Of a stretch of DNA of 64,000 nucleotides, positions 1-11,622 are shown piece by piece. Origin of the DNA: Pezizomycotina sp. ARF18. Taxonomy: Eukaryota > Ascomycota. Each line of letters starts with the position of its first letter. The first letter of the stretch is position 1. The notes under the pieces were generated by a model that was not told the origin of the DNA, ran no database searches, and saw nothing but the letters and a program-made list of their open reading frames with translations. A program made the position numbers and the translations under genes. The DNA is taken from NCBI GenBank assembly GCA_002224055.1, contig AZLU01000072.1, forward strand, positions 112,707-176,706, read 5' to 3'.

Positions 1-1243
1 ATCTCACGGTCCACGACATGACAGGGTTGCGTTCGATGACAGTTTAGCGGCCGCAATGCGACACTAATACCGCTGACGAGAGTCCCGATCTCAGCAGCCG
101 CTGAACACCAAGGCGTGAAATTCGGTGGCGTTTCAACATCCGGTCTGTGACGTTGGGGATAAAGAGGATTGGCTGAGCGGCGATAAGTAATCTGCTGCTG
201 CGGGAAGAACTGTATTGACAACCAAGTTCATGGAATTCTCGAACACGGGAGGGTGGGACCGGTCAAAAAAAGTGCAAACGCAGTATAGCGGTATAAGAGT
301 GTTGACTATGGAGTAATGCGGTGGCTCTTGCAAGAAGTGCTGGAGCAATTTGGTGGGCACTTGCGGTGGATTATGAGTACCTGGCTTTTATGACTTACAG
401 AAAGCCTCCACACTGCAGAAGTACTGCAGCATGCAAGGCATGGGTATTATTTTCTCAGGCAGAACTAAACCTGATCAATCCTCTCTACTTTGAAATACTG
501 AACAAACATATTAATTGGAGGGCAGAAAAGAAGTTCCAGGGATTTCCCAGTCATGAATAAAGGTCCAATTCACGAAGTTCCTTTTGTCATCGTATTAACG
601 GAAGTGTAGAAGCGCAGACTATTTGAGTATTTATCTCTCTAATGTGACATGGTTATAACCTAATACGAACTATTATCTTACACTAAGTGCAAAGTGACGC
701 GATAGATATTAAAGATGCAGCTTTGTGATATGGATATCTGTAAGTGATGGAAAAAGGCTACATCCACAAGCTCCAAGGGAGTATAAGACACCATGAAGCC
801 TGGTATTTATTGATCGTATGAGTCAAGAGCACTCATTGCTTTACCCTAGGGCGGTCGTACTAATCAGTAGCACTATTATTCAGACATTTGCAATCGACAA
901 AAAGCGTATATCAGTTGACTACGTAGATGGCTCCTGAATGACCGATGGGAGCTTTACGAGACATCATATAAATTTTTCCCTCAAATTTTGAACGAAACTA
1001 CTAATAGTAGAGTATATAACATGCCTAGAAGAAAGTAAAATCGTATATATAACAGCAATGAAAAGTTCCAAATAATTATCAAGAATAAGATCCCTCTCGA
1101 GCTCTGGCATACTACTTAAAAACGGAATTAGATTTTTTTCAGACCGCCTCACATAGTGTTTAAAAGAAAAAAAGGCCATTACATCAATACTAGTTTAGTC
1201 TCCCGTCCGAAGTAGTCTCCCTCCGAAGGAGCATCAATGCACA
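1..1243. other. AT-rich stretch without a recognisable gene
   Basis: The short open frames here are not supported by composition, by intron signals or by any motif I know. The stretch ends at the left target-site copy of the small inverted-repeat element. Confidence 0.5.
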
Positions 1244-1251
1244 GGAAAATA

Positions 1252-1347
1252 TTGTCTCGTACCCAGCCTCAGTAATTAATTTTGGCCCTGCGGGAAAATA
1301 ATAGAGACCGTGGTGGGAAAAAAAAAAAAGGTCTGGGTACGAGACAA
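1252..1347. mobile_element. 96-bp MITE with 15-bp TIRs and 8-bp TSD
   Basis: The left end reads TTGTCTCGTACCCAG and the right end is its exact reverse complement, CTGGGTACGAGACAA. The element is flanked by perfect 8-bp direct repeats GGAAAATA at 1244-1251 and 1348-1355, which I read as the target-site duplication. The interior is AT-rich with a run of A and codes for nothing, so the element would be non-autonomous. An 8-bp duplication is typical of the hAT superfamily, but the terminal sequence is not a textbook hAT end, so the superfamily is an inference. Perfect TIRs and TSDs suggest a fairly recent insertion. Confidence 0.85.
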
Positions 1348-1499
1348 GGAAAATAGTACATTTGTTATACTATTAATCGAATTATATTAAAATCCACCCA
1401 ACCGTACCAGCTACAAACTTCCGTAGTAATAACTACCATGTTAATAGTTAAACACAACCATGTCGTTCAAATTCTGATATCTTCTTTGTTATTGGAGGG

Positions 1500-2590
1500 T
1501 GATGAGATTTTCAAAGACAAGGAGCAAAGCATCAAGATGAAGATCTCCGTCGAGAGCGATACCGTTACAATTAAGAGCAGCACCGTGGAGAACGCAAGTA
1601 CGTCTGGAGCACCCTAAACTCGACGCCATAAAGCTAGAACTCGGCCGGTTAAGTGATAAATCGGCTTTTTCCCCAGCTCAGACAAGTTTCTCATCTCCCG
1701 CCCGGACGGTAAGCCGCTGCCTACAGAGAAAAGTACGGCAGAACTGCACTGGAAATGCAAAGCAACTGAAGTTTGCAGGCTACGCTTCGACAAGCTCGAC
1801 ATCGCTAGTTCGTCTATGAGCATCTCTGCATGAAGGACCCTGTCGATGTCCGTGTTGGTAGGTGCCAGACCATTACAAGCGGGTTGAAGTGGAACGTTCA
1901 TCTGCTGGCCGCCTGAACCAGAAAATCGACGCTGCAAAGAGCAGCTCTCAACGCCTATACCGTCTGGCCAAGGTCAACTTCCCGGAAACCGCGACTCTTC
2001 GCACACCAGAGAGGCCACCGTCGTGTCCTAGGGGAAGAAGGGTCAGGCGAGCGCGTTAGGCTGCTCGCCGGTCAAAAGTTCGAGCTCACGCCGACAAATC
2101 CTTCCCACAGCTCCTACGTCCTGGAGGGAATACTATCCGATGCCAGGTCTAAGACTTCGAGCACTGTATGGAACTCACAATGTTCGTCAAGCTCGCAAAG
2201 GACGCCGACAAGATCACACGACGACCGGATCTATAGCGTCGTGCCGTGTTCAACGACGTTGCCTTTTTTTTTTAAACGCCATCAGGGCCAAGTAGAGTGC
2301 CATGGAGATGGACTGACAGGAGATAGAGCTCCCATTCGACGGGATCATCCGCGGTGACGCCAGCGGCCTCCGCGATGTCAGGCCGACCGTTCTGGATCCA
2401 CTATACGAAAAGATCCCCGTGCACCACCTCTCTTCGTGGACCAGCAGCAGGCCATCCGCGAGATTTTCGGCGATACAAACTACAGACTGAGGATCCTCAT
2501 TGGCCCCCGGGAACGCGAAATACGGCGAGGTAGTTTGGGCAATCATCATCGAGCTGTTCGCGCGGCGAGGAGACGGCATGGGGCATGAAG
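1500..2590 (+). pseudogene. Decayed, unidentified coding region
   Basis: This GC-balanced block in AT-rich DNA has coding character on the plus strand, but the frame changes several times. An acceptable reading begins near 1502 (DEIFKDKEQSIKMKIS), meets a donor GTACGT near 1589 and an acceptor CCCCAG near 1678, and goes on with SDKFLISRPDGKPLPTEKS. Later pieces near 2080 and 2410-2570 read in other frames, one ending in VWAIIIELFARRGDG. I recognise no family. It may be a dead gene or a gene with many sequencing indels; being isolated in AT-rich DNA favours decay. Confidence 0.4.
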
Positions 2591-2599
2591 CGCATCAAA

Positions 2600-3198
2600 T
2601 GAATATCAAAACAATGTACCGCTTAAAGTATATCATTATTGATTTGTTTCGCCTGCCGTCATCGGATGCTTTACCATGAAAGGGCGTTAATTTAACATTG
2701 CAATCTAAGAACTAAATAATGTAACCTTTTGTTCGCTATTGGATCTACCAACTAAAGATCTATCACTTATACTGCTTCTGAAGCTCTTTATTCTATGAAA
2801 TATACAGCGTACTATATCCCTGCTTAAGGTCTAGATTACGACATCCATTGGACAAGCTCTAAGCGATCGCTCAATGGGAATTAGCACTCGAGACCAAGTG
2901 CTATCGAGCAGCGTGCTAGATTCATCGCTGTTCCATCGCAGACACTCCTGAGCCGCAGCAAGAAATTGAGGCCCCATGGATCGCAAGAGCGTGTTTTGTT
3001 CTCTATCCACGATTCAGGTCTGGGTAAAATATCTCCATTGTCCACCAGCTTGCAGCAACCGATTTCATGGAGTAAAATACCCACCTTCTCATAAAGGCAT
3101 TTATTTGACTAGGCCCTTCGCCTAGATTTCGACGAAACGCCGCTGCTGAATTTCTGTGTTGCCTACGGGTAACGTCGCAGTCACATCAATGTAAGGCG
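2600..3198. other. Non-coding AT-rich spacer
   Basis: I see nothing that supports a gene here. A 67-residue open frame on the minus strand (2881-3084) has no motif and no splice signals. Confidence 0.4.
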
Positions 3199-4881
3199 CT
3201 ATACGAGCTTCTCGATCCGGTGTCTCGTCTGTAACAGATAATAGTGAAGAGCGGAAGCAAGGTCGTCTACTCGTAGGGCCGAGTCAAAAGAGTGCACGAA
3301 AGATGTGACTATAAGTTTCCCTAAGCGTATTCTATACCGCAGACTCAATTTTTCCCATATCGGCATCTTTGTCACTCGCAATAACATCCTTGAGAGTGCT
3401 TTCTCGCACGTATGGAGCTCGGTCATGAATCAATTTAAGTCGCGATCGCGATTCAGAGTTGAGAGCTCTCCCACGTAGTGACATAAGCCTTCGTTTTCCT
3501 TTAGGGAGTTTTCCGTTGAATGTATCTGATATATCTCCTGCAGTGGTAACTGCGCAAAAAATCTTACGAGATAGAAGATCCAACTTCAGCATGGAGGCCA
3601 ATTCCTCTAGAGCCCGTAGAAATAGCTGCTGGTCATGCATTTGAAGCGTGAAAACGCAGGATTCTTCTTCTACATTGGTTTGGCTCTCCGCCTCACTATT
3701 AAAATGCTCGTAAAATCCCGCGAGCATCCGTTAAGCCAGAGGAAATATGAGAAATTGCCAGTTATGTCAGCCGCCACAAAGCTTTTTCGCAACTCCTTGA
3801 AGGCGTCTCTTGCTCGGACTGAAGCTTTGGGAGCCCTTTCGTCGGGAATGTCCTGAGTTTCTTCTTTCGGCTTGTAAAGTTGCAAGAATACGCGGAGCAG
3901 AGAATCAAAAAGTCATTATGCTTCGTCATACTCTCGAGGCGGGCAATAAATTCCTTCCTGTCCTCTAGCAGCCATTTCGCTTGAACGGCTCTAATTCGCA
4001 ATGGGATCTCATAAGCTTGTCTTGCTCTGTTTCCATTTGGTGCCTTATGCCAGCGGCCTCTTCGGCATTTCCAAGTACATCGACTTTCTCCGTTGCTGCT
4101 TCGTCTTTAGCTGTATCCAATTCATGCTTCGCGGCTTCTTGCTTTTGGTCCCCTTCTGAGGTATCCTTTTGTTGACTTTTACCCCAGCGAAGTCGAGAAG
4201 GCACGAAGTTTGAAATATACTTTGCGCTTGCCTTTCATGGAACAAGCAGCAGGCAAGGTGATATTATGCTGTGATTCTACCGAGGCAGACTGGTGGGCAG
4301 AAGTTTCTGAGACGCTTGACGGCGTGTAGCCTCTGTTGAGGCGTTTGACGCACACAGCGATACTGCACTACTAGACGAGATATCGAGCTCAGTAGAGCCC
4401 CTAGTAGGGCTATTGTCAACACCATTTCCTGCGGCCGTGACTTTAACCCTCCGCCTAGTTACTTTTGCGATTCGAACCGCTTCGGCTTCGCCCGATGCAG
4501 TGGCGCTGCTTTCCCCAATGATTACATCGTTGATCTTCCACGCAGTTCTACTTCTTCATCAAATCCTCGCACTTTTTGATATCCCGAAACATCAATTCCA
4601 TTCGTTCTCTGAGTGGTCCGCTCATTTGAGTGTCGCGCAACTCAGCCGAAGATACCGCCCGAGAGCTTTGAGAGATCGACCAGCCCGATATTCCTCAGCC
4701 TCGCTAACTCACAATCGTGATAAATGCGGTAGCTTTGGAAATCCTCTCCGAACCGTTTATCTAACCGATAAGAACCGTAGAACTCAATTACAAGCCTAAG
4801 CCCGCGATCCAGGAGTGCAATGGCTTCCATGGTGCCGCTAATAGGTTCGAAGACCATTTTTGAGGGGTTCTGCTCGATCAA
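3199..4881 (-). pseudogene. Broken HeLo-domain-like gene
   Basis: Read on the minus strand, the start (near 4850) resembles the N-terminal HeLo (prion-inhibition and propagation) domain of fungal signalling and incompatibility proteins: a short hydrophobic helix, then the pattern RFGEDFQ and ELARLRN, comparable to the family pattern FG.DFQ...LARLRL. The middle (about 3990-4240) is a charged coiled-coil region rich in K, E and A. It is followed by WLLEDRKEFIARLES, like the WAL.DKKKF...I segment found after HeLo domains. The copy is broken, with several frame interruptions. HeLo domains act at membranes in cell-death responses; this copy should be inert. Family assignment is by eye. Confidence 0.45.
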
Positions 4882-5363
4882 TGGTGAAGTGTACTAGGTA
4901 TTTCGGGGCTGAAAATTCCAAGTGTCAGGGAAAATGCACTGTTTATATACATTAGAAGAGTGAAGTGAGGATTGTGAAAATGTAGTGAAGAAAACAGAAT
5001 AAATAGTAGCTAAGATTAGGGACGGAGGGCCAATATGCCCAAACCTTCAACACGCCTCAGCCTTGCGGACCTTACACGCTGGTTTAGCCAATGAAACCGT
5101 AACGCGTTAACTTCGTAATGCTCAACGCACACTTCATGCTATTTATATTCCTCCAAGGCACAGCTAACTATATACGTTTACCCAGCCTCGTGAGTGTGGT
5201 GAAACTGAAAGATATAAAGAAGATTGAATTCCATTACAGTTCTTGTGAGGCTGGTGAACAACGATTCAAACTTTGAACATAGTGACGCCAGAGCACTCTG
5301 TTTCTATAACAGTAAGTAGATTCATATAAATTCTAACTGGCTTCACGCTTTCTACTGGGAATC

Positions 5364-6838
5364 ATGGATTCCGCACTTTGCTTTTGGATTTTTGGATCGG
5401 CCCGGATGATACTGGAAAGGCCTGGATGGATAAAAAGAAGGGACGATTATTTGAAAATCGAATATCGTCGTTCTCTCGTCACCAGTTTAACTGCATTCAG
5501 CCACATACAAACAACGCTTCGGTCTCTTCACTCCAACGGGGCCCTTGATGAAATCTCTAGTTACAAGAAACCAGTATCATCGAAATATTGCATAGCTGCA
5601 GTGCGGACTTAGCCCTCGCGTACGATGACCTTCAAAGTTGGACAAGAAAGTCTTCCTGCGCGCAGACCGTACACTTCTAAACCATTTATATACCAGCATC
5701 GCCTAGAGCAAACGCTGGAAGATGTTCGAGCGCAATTAGGGCAACTATTTGGACCAGTCACGTCACTGGGATTTAGAGAGCTTGGGTCATCCAGTTGCCC
5801 GTGACAAAATGCTCATGAAAGCCCCGGTTCCGGATCCGAGCACCGATGATGCAATAATAATACTAAAAGCGTTGCAAGCCAACTGTTTAGATTTGGTAGT
5901 GGGACTGCAATCCTTATCGGAGGGAGATGCCGCCAACAATCCCTTCTTTGAAGCTGGAGTGAAATTAAAACTATGGGGAAATTCAATATTCTCGGGTCCG
6001 AACCTAGATCATGTTCTTTTACCTACTATTCTGGATTATATATTGGAGATTTTCGGTAACATTGCTTAGACTTTGAGTTGAGTAACCTCGAAACAATAAT
6101 TATTCAGGCCATAGGTATAAGCAACAGTGTACTAACCTAAAAGTTTCAAATATTAAGAGGAAATCCTACCCTACCTCAATCTCTCTCAGCCAGTAGAAAG
6201 AGAACCAACGGAGTCGTACGGAAGTTGCAAATTTTGCTAGGCAATAAACCATTGAAGGATAGAGATTATCTGAATCTAGAGGAACTGGAATCTCTACGCG
6301 ACGAAGAAGGGGTACTGTTAGCCACGGAATGTTGTAGATTTGGCGCCCGGAGATAGACAGGCTCGTTCAGGTGCTATTCAACATCTATCGGACTGTTCTG
6401 CGAACTAGCATCTCTATCCGACATGATCCTGCAGCTTTTGCAGCTTCGCGGTCCTTTACGATCAAAACACCCTCTACTCGTCTGATGCACTATCATTCTC
6501 GACTGTTGTATAAACCTTTCTAGAAATATTGGATTAACTTGACGTCTGTAAAATTGGAGGGCTACGAAGAGAGTTTACCTCTGGCAACTGAAGTCAGCAA
6601 AAGCGTTGCTGAACAGTCATTGCTATTGAAAAGATGGAAAGAGGAATATGGCCAGAGCTTGAAGGATCAGTTGACGCCTAGAAATAAAGCAACCCTGGGG
6701 CGTAATTTAGTCGAGATGACGGGGACATTGAGTAAGGATCCTAATCGTAAAAAAGACGAGAGGCCTGAGAGCTTCTGGAATGTATACGAAAAAGGTTGTG
6801 CATTAACATATCTTTTGAAATTTGCTATGGCAAGTTAG
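5364..6838 (+). pseudogene. Broken gene, possibly of a fungal signalling N-terminal family
   Basis: Plus-strand pieces with coding character lie in series: about 5625-5755, 5749-6069, 6150-6355 and 6539-6838, in different frames. The second contains VKLKLWGNSIFSG and then ILDYILEIFGNI. This recalls the F..WG.N.G...LD..L segment seen near the N-terminus of fungal ankyrin, NACHT or C2H2 signalling proteins, but the match is weak. It is transcribed away from the HeLo-like remnant, with the two 5' ends about 500 bp apart. It is broken several times and I assign no function. Confidence 0.3.
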
Positions 6839-6839
6839 C

Positions 6840-8300
6840 ATAGGAAAGAACACTATCGGGAGCTCAGATCATCTCATCAGGGAGACAGAGCATGCAGAGA
6901 AGTTAATAAATGAACCAGGCTCATTAAGACTAACGGCTGGTCAGCAGCAGCTTAAACTTGAAGCGCCGAAGAATTTGATCTGACGCTCGCAATAGCGGAC
7001 TTGAAACGTTACGTCGGACGAGTGAAAGATCTCGGCGAACTCTTGCGCAAATCTCATTGCCGTAGAATTTATATACTTCGGCGGATACTTCTATAAAGTA
7101 CCTTATTCCCAACAGAAACGATATACCTCCTGTTAGCATTCACTTCGGGAACACCATCACCTAGGCTCTGGCGTTCTTACAGACATTCTAAGTTGTTCCC
7201 CAAGATATTTCACAGAAGCTACTTAAGTAATGAATGCTTCTCACGGACATAAATTTTATATCAAGGAGTATCACCTATAAAGTAGTATGGAATGCACATT
7301 TTGGTATATTGGCTGTCAAGAATGTACGTAAGCACTTAAGTAGTTGTAGTTAAAAATTATTCTAGTTGTGGGCATTGGCTATATTGGGGCCCCTTTTTTT
7401 CAAAATACTATAAACAATTTATCCAAGTTATTTCAAGGAAACACCTCATTCAGTTCTTGAATTCGTACATCAATTTTCTCCTTAACAAAGCTTTCGCATA
7501 ATTGCAACTTCAAACCCCAGCCCTCCAATCCAAGAAGCGGATCAGGACGGCGTTTTAACCCCTCTATTATCTCACCTTAAATAATATAGGTTTTGAGAGT
7601 ATAATGAAAAGAATCTGGTTGCGGCAGCAGAAGCCTCGAAGGCAGAACGAAATTCTAGAATCTATTAAACAAACTATAGATCTCCACAACGGCTCAAGAT
7701 TCTTCAGAGCGGTAAACCGAAGCTTCTTTGAAGGTCTTGTTCGCTATATCGAGACCAAAAAAGTAAGAAACGAAAGTAACACCATTCAAATACATAGATA
7801 CACGAATTTTGAATAAAAAAGATGGTGAGGTAACTTGAGAATCCTTGAGCAAGCTATTGATAAGAAGTTGACATCTATGGTGTCTCGTCTTACCAGAGGA
7901 GACTTTTCGTTACTACATACAGCCTTGTAGTGCATTCATTCCACTTCTATAATCAGAAAGGCTTCATTCTAATAGTATTGCCGAATAAAGTGAGTACGTC
8001 ATTGAGCTCAAGCAGCAGCTATATACATGCTCAAGCACATCGTCCTATTGGAGTATCGAGGCTATATGTGTGTGTGTATAGAGCAGAAATGAAAAATTAC
8101 AATAATCTTGATAATAAATTAAATTATTTTTTTTTTTTTTTTGGTGGGGTGTTTATTCAGAGCGACTCCTTCCACCCCAAAATCCTTCCTTCCTTTCCTC
8201 AACATCTAACAACCAGCTACAATAAACAAATCTACTGCCATATATATATTACTATCTATTATCATATATATTTATCTCTCTCCGTTCTCTCCACTCTTTT
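6840..8300. other. AT-rich stretch with one coding-like fragment
   Basis: Only 7604-7816 on the plus strand (70 residues, charged, starting MKRIWLRQQKPRRQNE) looks like a possible remnant. A T17 run lies near 8125. Nothing else is supported. Confidence 0.35.
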
Positions 8301-9125
8301 CGAGTCACTCATTGGCAATGCGTCCAGCGAGCATTTAATCGATGGCCTCCATCTTCCTTCCTTCCGTTAGCAGTGCGCTAGCGACTTTATAAAACTCCTC
8401 CTCTCCCATATTACTTCTAATATCTACTTAGCTTAGTACTCAGACTGGTTTCAACTGACCCTGCTACGGTTCCTAGGAGGGGTAAATAGCAGGGTTTAGT
8501 CGACATCAGACTGAGTACTCCTCAATTCCACCTGCAATGCGCTCGTGGCCGTTTTCCAACACCTTCTTTCTTTAACTTTCTCTCTTCCTCTCGCAGCGCG
8601 CGTTAGGCTCCCATCAACATCCTTCATCAACTTCAATTCTTAGGCAATGCGCCTTGAGAGCATTTATCAACCACAACAACCCAAAAATCTTCTTCGGCGG
8701 TCTACAATGTCTCCAACCGGCAGCGCAAATCTTTCGGCGTCATCTGAAACGATCTCGTTGACGGCTTCGCGTCCGGCTTCCACTGGCAATGCGCCACGCG
8801 GCAATTTCGACAAAAACAAGTCTTCGAGCCATGCGTCGACGACTCTCAGTTGGTCAAAGGCTGCGCGGGACGACTGAGAGGCACCGCAACCGGGACGTCC
8901 CAAGCGGGGCGGTGGAGGCAGCGCGGGTGGTGGGTGAGAAATTCCTGTCGCTCTGGGTTAACGGGCCTCGGATTGCAGTGTGTGATTACCGCCATGAAAG
9001 CTTGCGTGAGCGAGTGAGGTTGCCTAGGTTCGCAGTGCGCGATACCGTCCGTCGCAGCTTCGGCGGGTGGATGGGTGGGTGACGGGTGGGTTCCCCGTCG
9101 CTCCGGGTCAACGGGCCTGTAGCTT
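8300..9125. repeat. Degenerate repeat block with recurring GCAATGCG motif
   Basis: The motif GGCAATGCG recurs near 8314, 8645 and 8784, with a related TGCAATGCG near 8535. The first two copies also share GAGCATTTA about 15 bases downstream. Further right, two imperfect direct copies spaced about 147 bp apart contain GTCGCTCYGGGTYAACGGGCCT (near 8948 and 9093). Open frames overlap on both strands but none shows family motifs. It looks like an old satellite or composite repeat, not a gene. Confidence 0.4.
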
Positions 9126-9241
9126 CTGTGAGGAAATATTGAGCGGTATTCGAAGTAATTTGAACGCTCTTAAGGTGCGACTTGGGTAGACCCGAGAACC
9201 GCAACCAGTCTCAAGTCCTCAATAACAATGTTTCCGAGCTC

Positions 9242-9932
9242 TCAAAATCCGAATCTCTCTCCATATATGGTTTCGATGGTCGCAGCCTGAACTTTTGTAG
9301 CCTCAACCGCTGCGGTCTCTATTGGCATATTTTCGATCGCTGCGGTCTCTACAACGGGACTTCTTGCTGAATCTACCATTTTAGAAGATATCGGTCTCTT
9401 TTCCAGAGACAAAGCTTCGTTTTCCACTTCTATCGTAGCCGAAAAATCAGCGGGGGGTTGATCAGTTGCAGAATTCTCCTGCAGGATTGTTGTCCTTCGC
9501 CTTTTTTTTAAGACATCTCGTTATCCCAAACCCCATTAGAATCGAAGTTATCAGGCCAATTCCTGTGCCGAATACGATTCCGGCTATTTCGCCGGAACTC
9601 AGCCTTCCACCAGAATTCGCAGAGTTTGATTGCGCTGATTGTATCGCCGGAGCAGGAAGCGAAGTCGCGGATGATGAAATATGTCCGGGAGACGGAGTAG
9701 AAGTTATGGCTTGAGAACTACTCACGGGCGAAGGAGTTGTTGGGTGTGAGCTAGATGTACCTGAGAGTAAAGGCGCCGAAGACTGGAAGGCCGATTCTTG
9801 GAGAGACATCCAGGAGGAAACAGTGGAGACGACGGTGCTCGTCGCCTCTCCTTCGTTAATATAAAAAGTGGTCGTATACACGACGATGAGGGAGCTACTG
9901 GGAGGGTCATCTATGCAGTTGAAACCGCTCAC
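9242..9932 (-). CDS. Ser/Thr-rich single-pass membrane protein (WSC/Mid2-like architecture)
   Basis: The minus-strand product has a Ser/Thr/Pro-rich stalk of about 85 residues. One membrane segment follows (GEIAGIVFGTGIGLITSIL), then a basic stop-transfer patch RCLKKKAK and a cytosolic tail of about 75 residues rich in E and A. This order is that of fungal wall-stress sensors such as Wsc and Mid2 and of many mucin-like surface proteins; the stalk would be O-mannosylated outside the cell. I see no WSC cysteine domain. The true N-terminus and signal peptide lie to the right of 9932 and could not be fixed. One frame shift near 9470 separates the membrane segment from the tail. Confidence 0.6.
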
Positions 9933-10166
9933 GACGCTTGTTTATACTCGGCAAAGCTGCCAATGGAGAAACATCAATCGACTTGGGCGAAATGGTTACA
10001 AGGCTTAAGATTGACGAAAGATAAATCGATCTTGAGTATCAAGAGAACGTCATCACAATGCTAATAGAATAAGGGTATATTTTTGGCTGTATATCTTATA
10101 AACCCGCGAATATTTTCAATAACACTCCAGAATATCTCGCGGCATGCACTTTATAGCGGAGGAAAG

Positions 10167-10250
10167 GTAGCTGTAGCGCAGCGGAAGGCGTCGAGCCCTT
10201 GTCTCGTACCAGCCTCTCCCTTTGGGAGAGGCTTCGAGCCCGTGCTAATG
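10167..10250 (+). other. tRNA-like relic or SINE head
   Basis: TAGCGCAGCGG fits a Pol III A box and GCTTCGAGCCC is one base from a B box, about 60 bases apart. Between them CGAG/CTCG can close a seven-base anticodon-type loop, and GCCTCTCCC/GGGAGAGGC forms a nine-pair hairpin like the long variable arm of a type II tRNA. The T stem does not pair, so it is not a working tRNA. The part TTGTCTCGTACC-AGCCTC almost repeats the left end of the MITE at 1252. Confidence 0.3.
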
Positions 10251-10254
10251 GCAT

Positions 10255-11620
10255 ATCCTATATTCTAGTGCTCAACATCGTCAGTTTTTCTCTTATGATT
10301 TGAACCTGAATGAATTACGAAATTCGTAGAGAATAATCTAAAAAATGATGCCTCTCAATAGTTGAGTGTCATAAAACCGCGCCCCCTATATTTGAAGTAT
10401 CTGCTTCCGGTAGTCATTATCATACTCGATATCATCTCTCTAGTCAATTCCTCTTGTTTATATTGGGGTTCATTATTGCTTTTTTTTTTTTTTTCCTGGA
10501 TATTAATTTCCTAGCGATATTTTCATTTTTCGGCATGTATCCTATCTGTTCCATCCGTGACCTCCCAATCGCCAACGGCCAAACAATTATACACTCACCT
10601 CTTCGCAATCCAGCGTCCATAGTAGCCGTCGAGTCGCCTCGCGGCTTTATAATTACGCAGAATATTAGTATTAACTACTTGGTATACATTATAAATTAGA
10701 GGGACCTAGTTTCAACTTTCTGCTAGAACTCAAGGCTAGGATTAAACACAATACAGTGGCGGCGCATATCTCAGTACGAGAATACTTTGATGATGTTTAC
10801 ATAAAGGCCTTCTGATGTAGCAAGACGTTGTAATCAGGATCTAGGGCATCTACTAAAAGTCTTCCCTAAACAAAGCAGGGCACAGGCGTCGATATATAAC
10901 GCTTACATTGCATGAACAGACCTGTTCTCTCGCTTGAAGGGGTGGTAATTTCCCGAGATTACGAGTTTTATATACCTCTATGAGACATATTTTTATAAAA
11001 TCTTCATATATGCCAGCCTGCTTGATGCCCTTTCTATCATAGTACTCGTAACTTGTAAATAGGCGATATGACGTAAAAGTCTAAGTTATTATAAGTATCG
11101 TGTCAACAGATTTTTGCAAAAGTAGTGAAACTACTCGTAGCATCGAAGAGTCTTCTCTCCATTGCTCTATGGCATTTATAATGTTTATACACCCTTACAC
11201 AGTCTGGAGTTTACTATCGCAAGCGTCGAATTATTTTTTATTTCAGAGGTTGGACGTTTATTTATGAAGGAACAAGAATTCAAGAGCTTTTAGCTATCGA
11301 CATTTCTCGCTAAGATCTTAAGGCAAGATTAACTTCAAAGATCAACATTCACTCGTGGAAGCAACGTATCACCGGAAATGTTAACATGCCATTAGAGTTC
11401 GACTACAGTACATCAGTGCCGATCAAGTTTAAGAATCGCGATCATCGAATAAGATAACAAATCTCTCGAAATGATAAACTCGGTGTCTTTTCGTCAAGGC
11501 GAGAAATTGCCACGCTTGAACCGGTTCGCGAACTTTCACACGTAATTAGTATCGCTTTAGCGTCTACCATCGCCACGCAGCCTTACAGACCTAAAGCTAG
11601 TTAACAATATCGATCCTCAG
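10255..11620. other. AT-rich stretch without a recognisable gene
   Basis: No coding frame, RNA gene or repeat could be supported. It forms the upstream region of the cysteine-rich gene that starts at 11623. Confidence 0.4.
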
Positions 11621-11622
11621 GT

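Noticed and set aside
4465-4490. tRNA T-arm-like GGTTCGAATC on the minus strand
   Set aside because: Only three stem pairs and no acceptor, D or anticodon arms nearby; it lies in the HeLo-like remnant.
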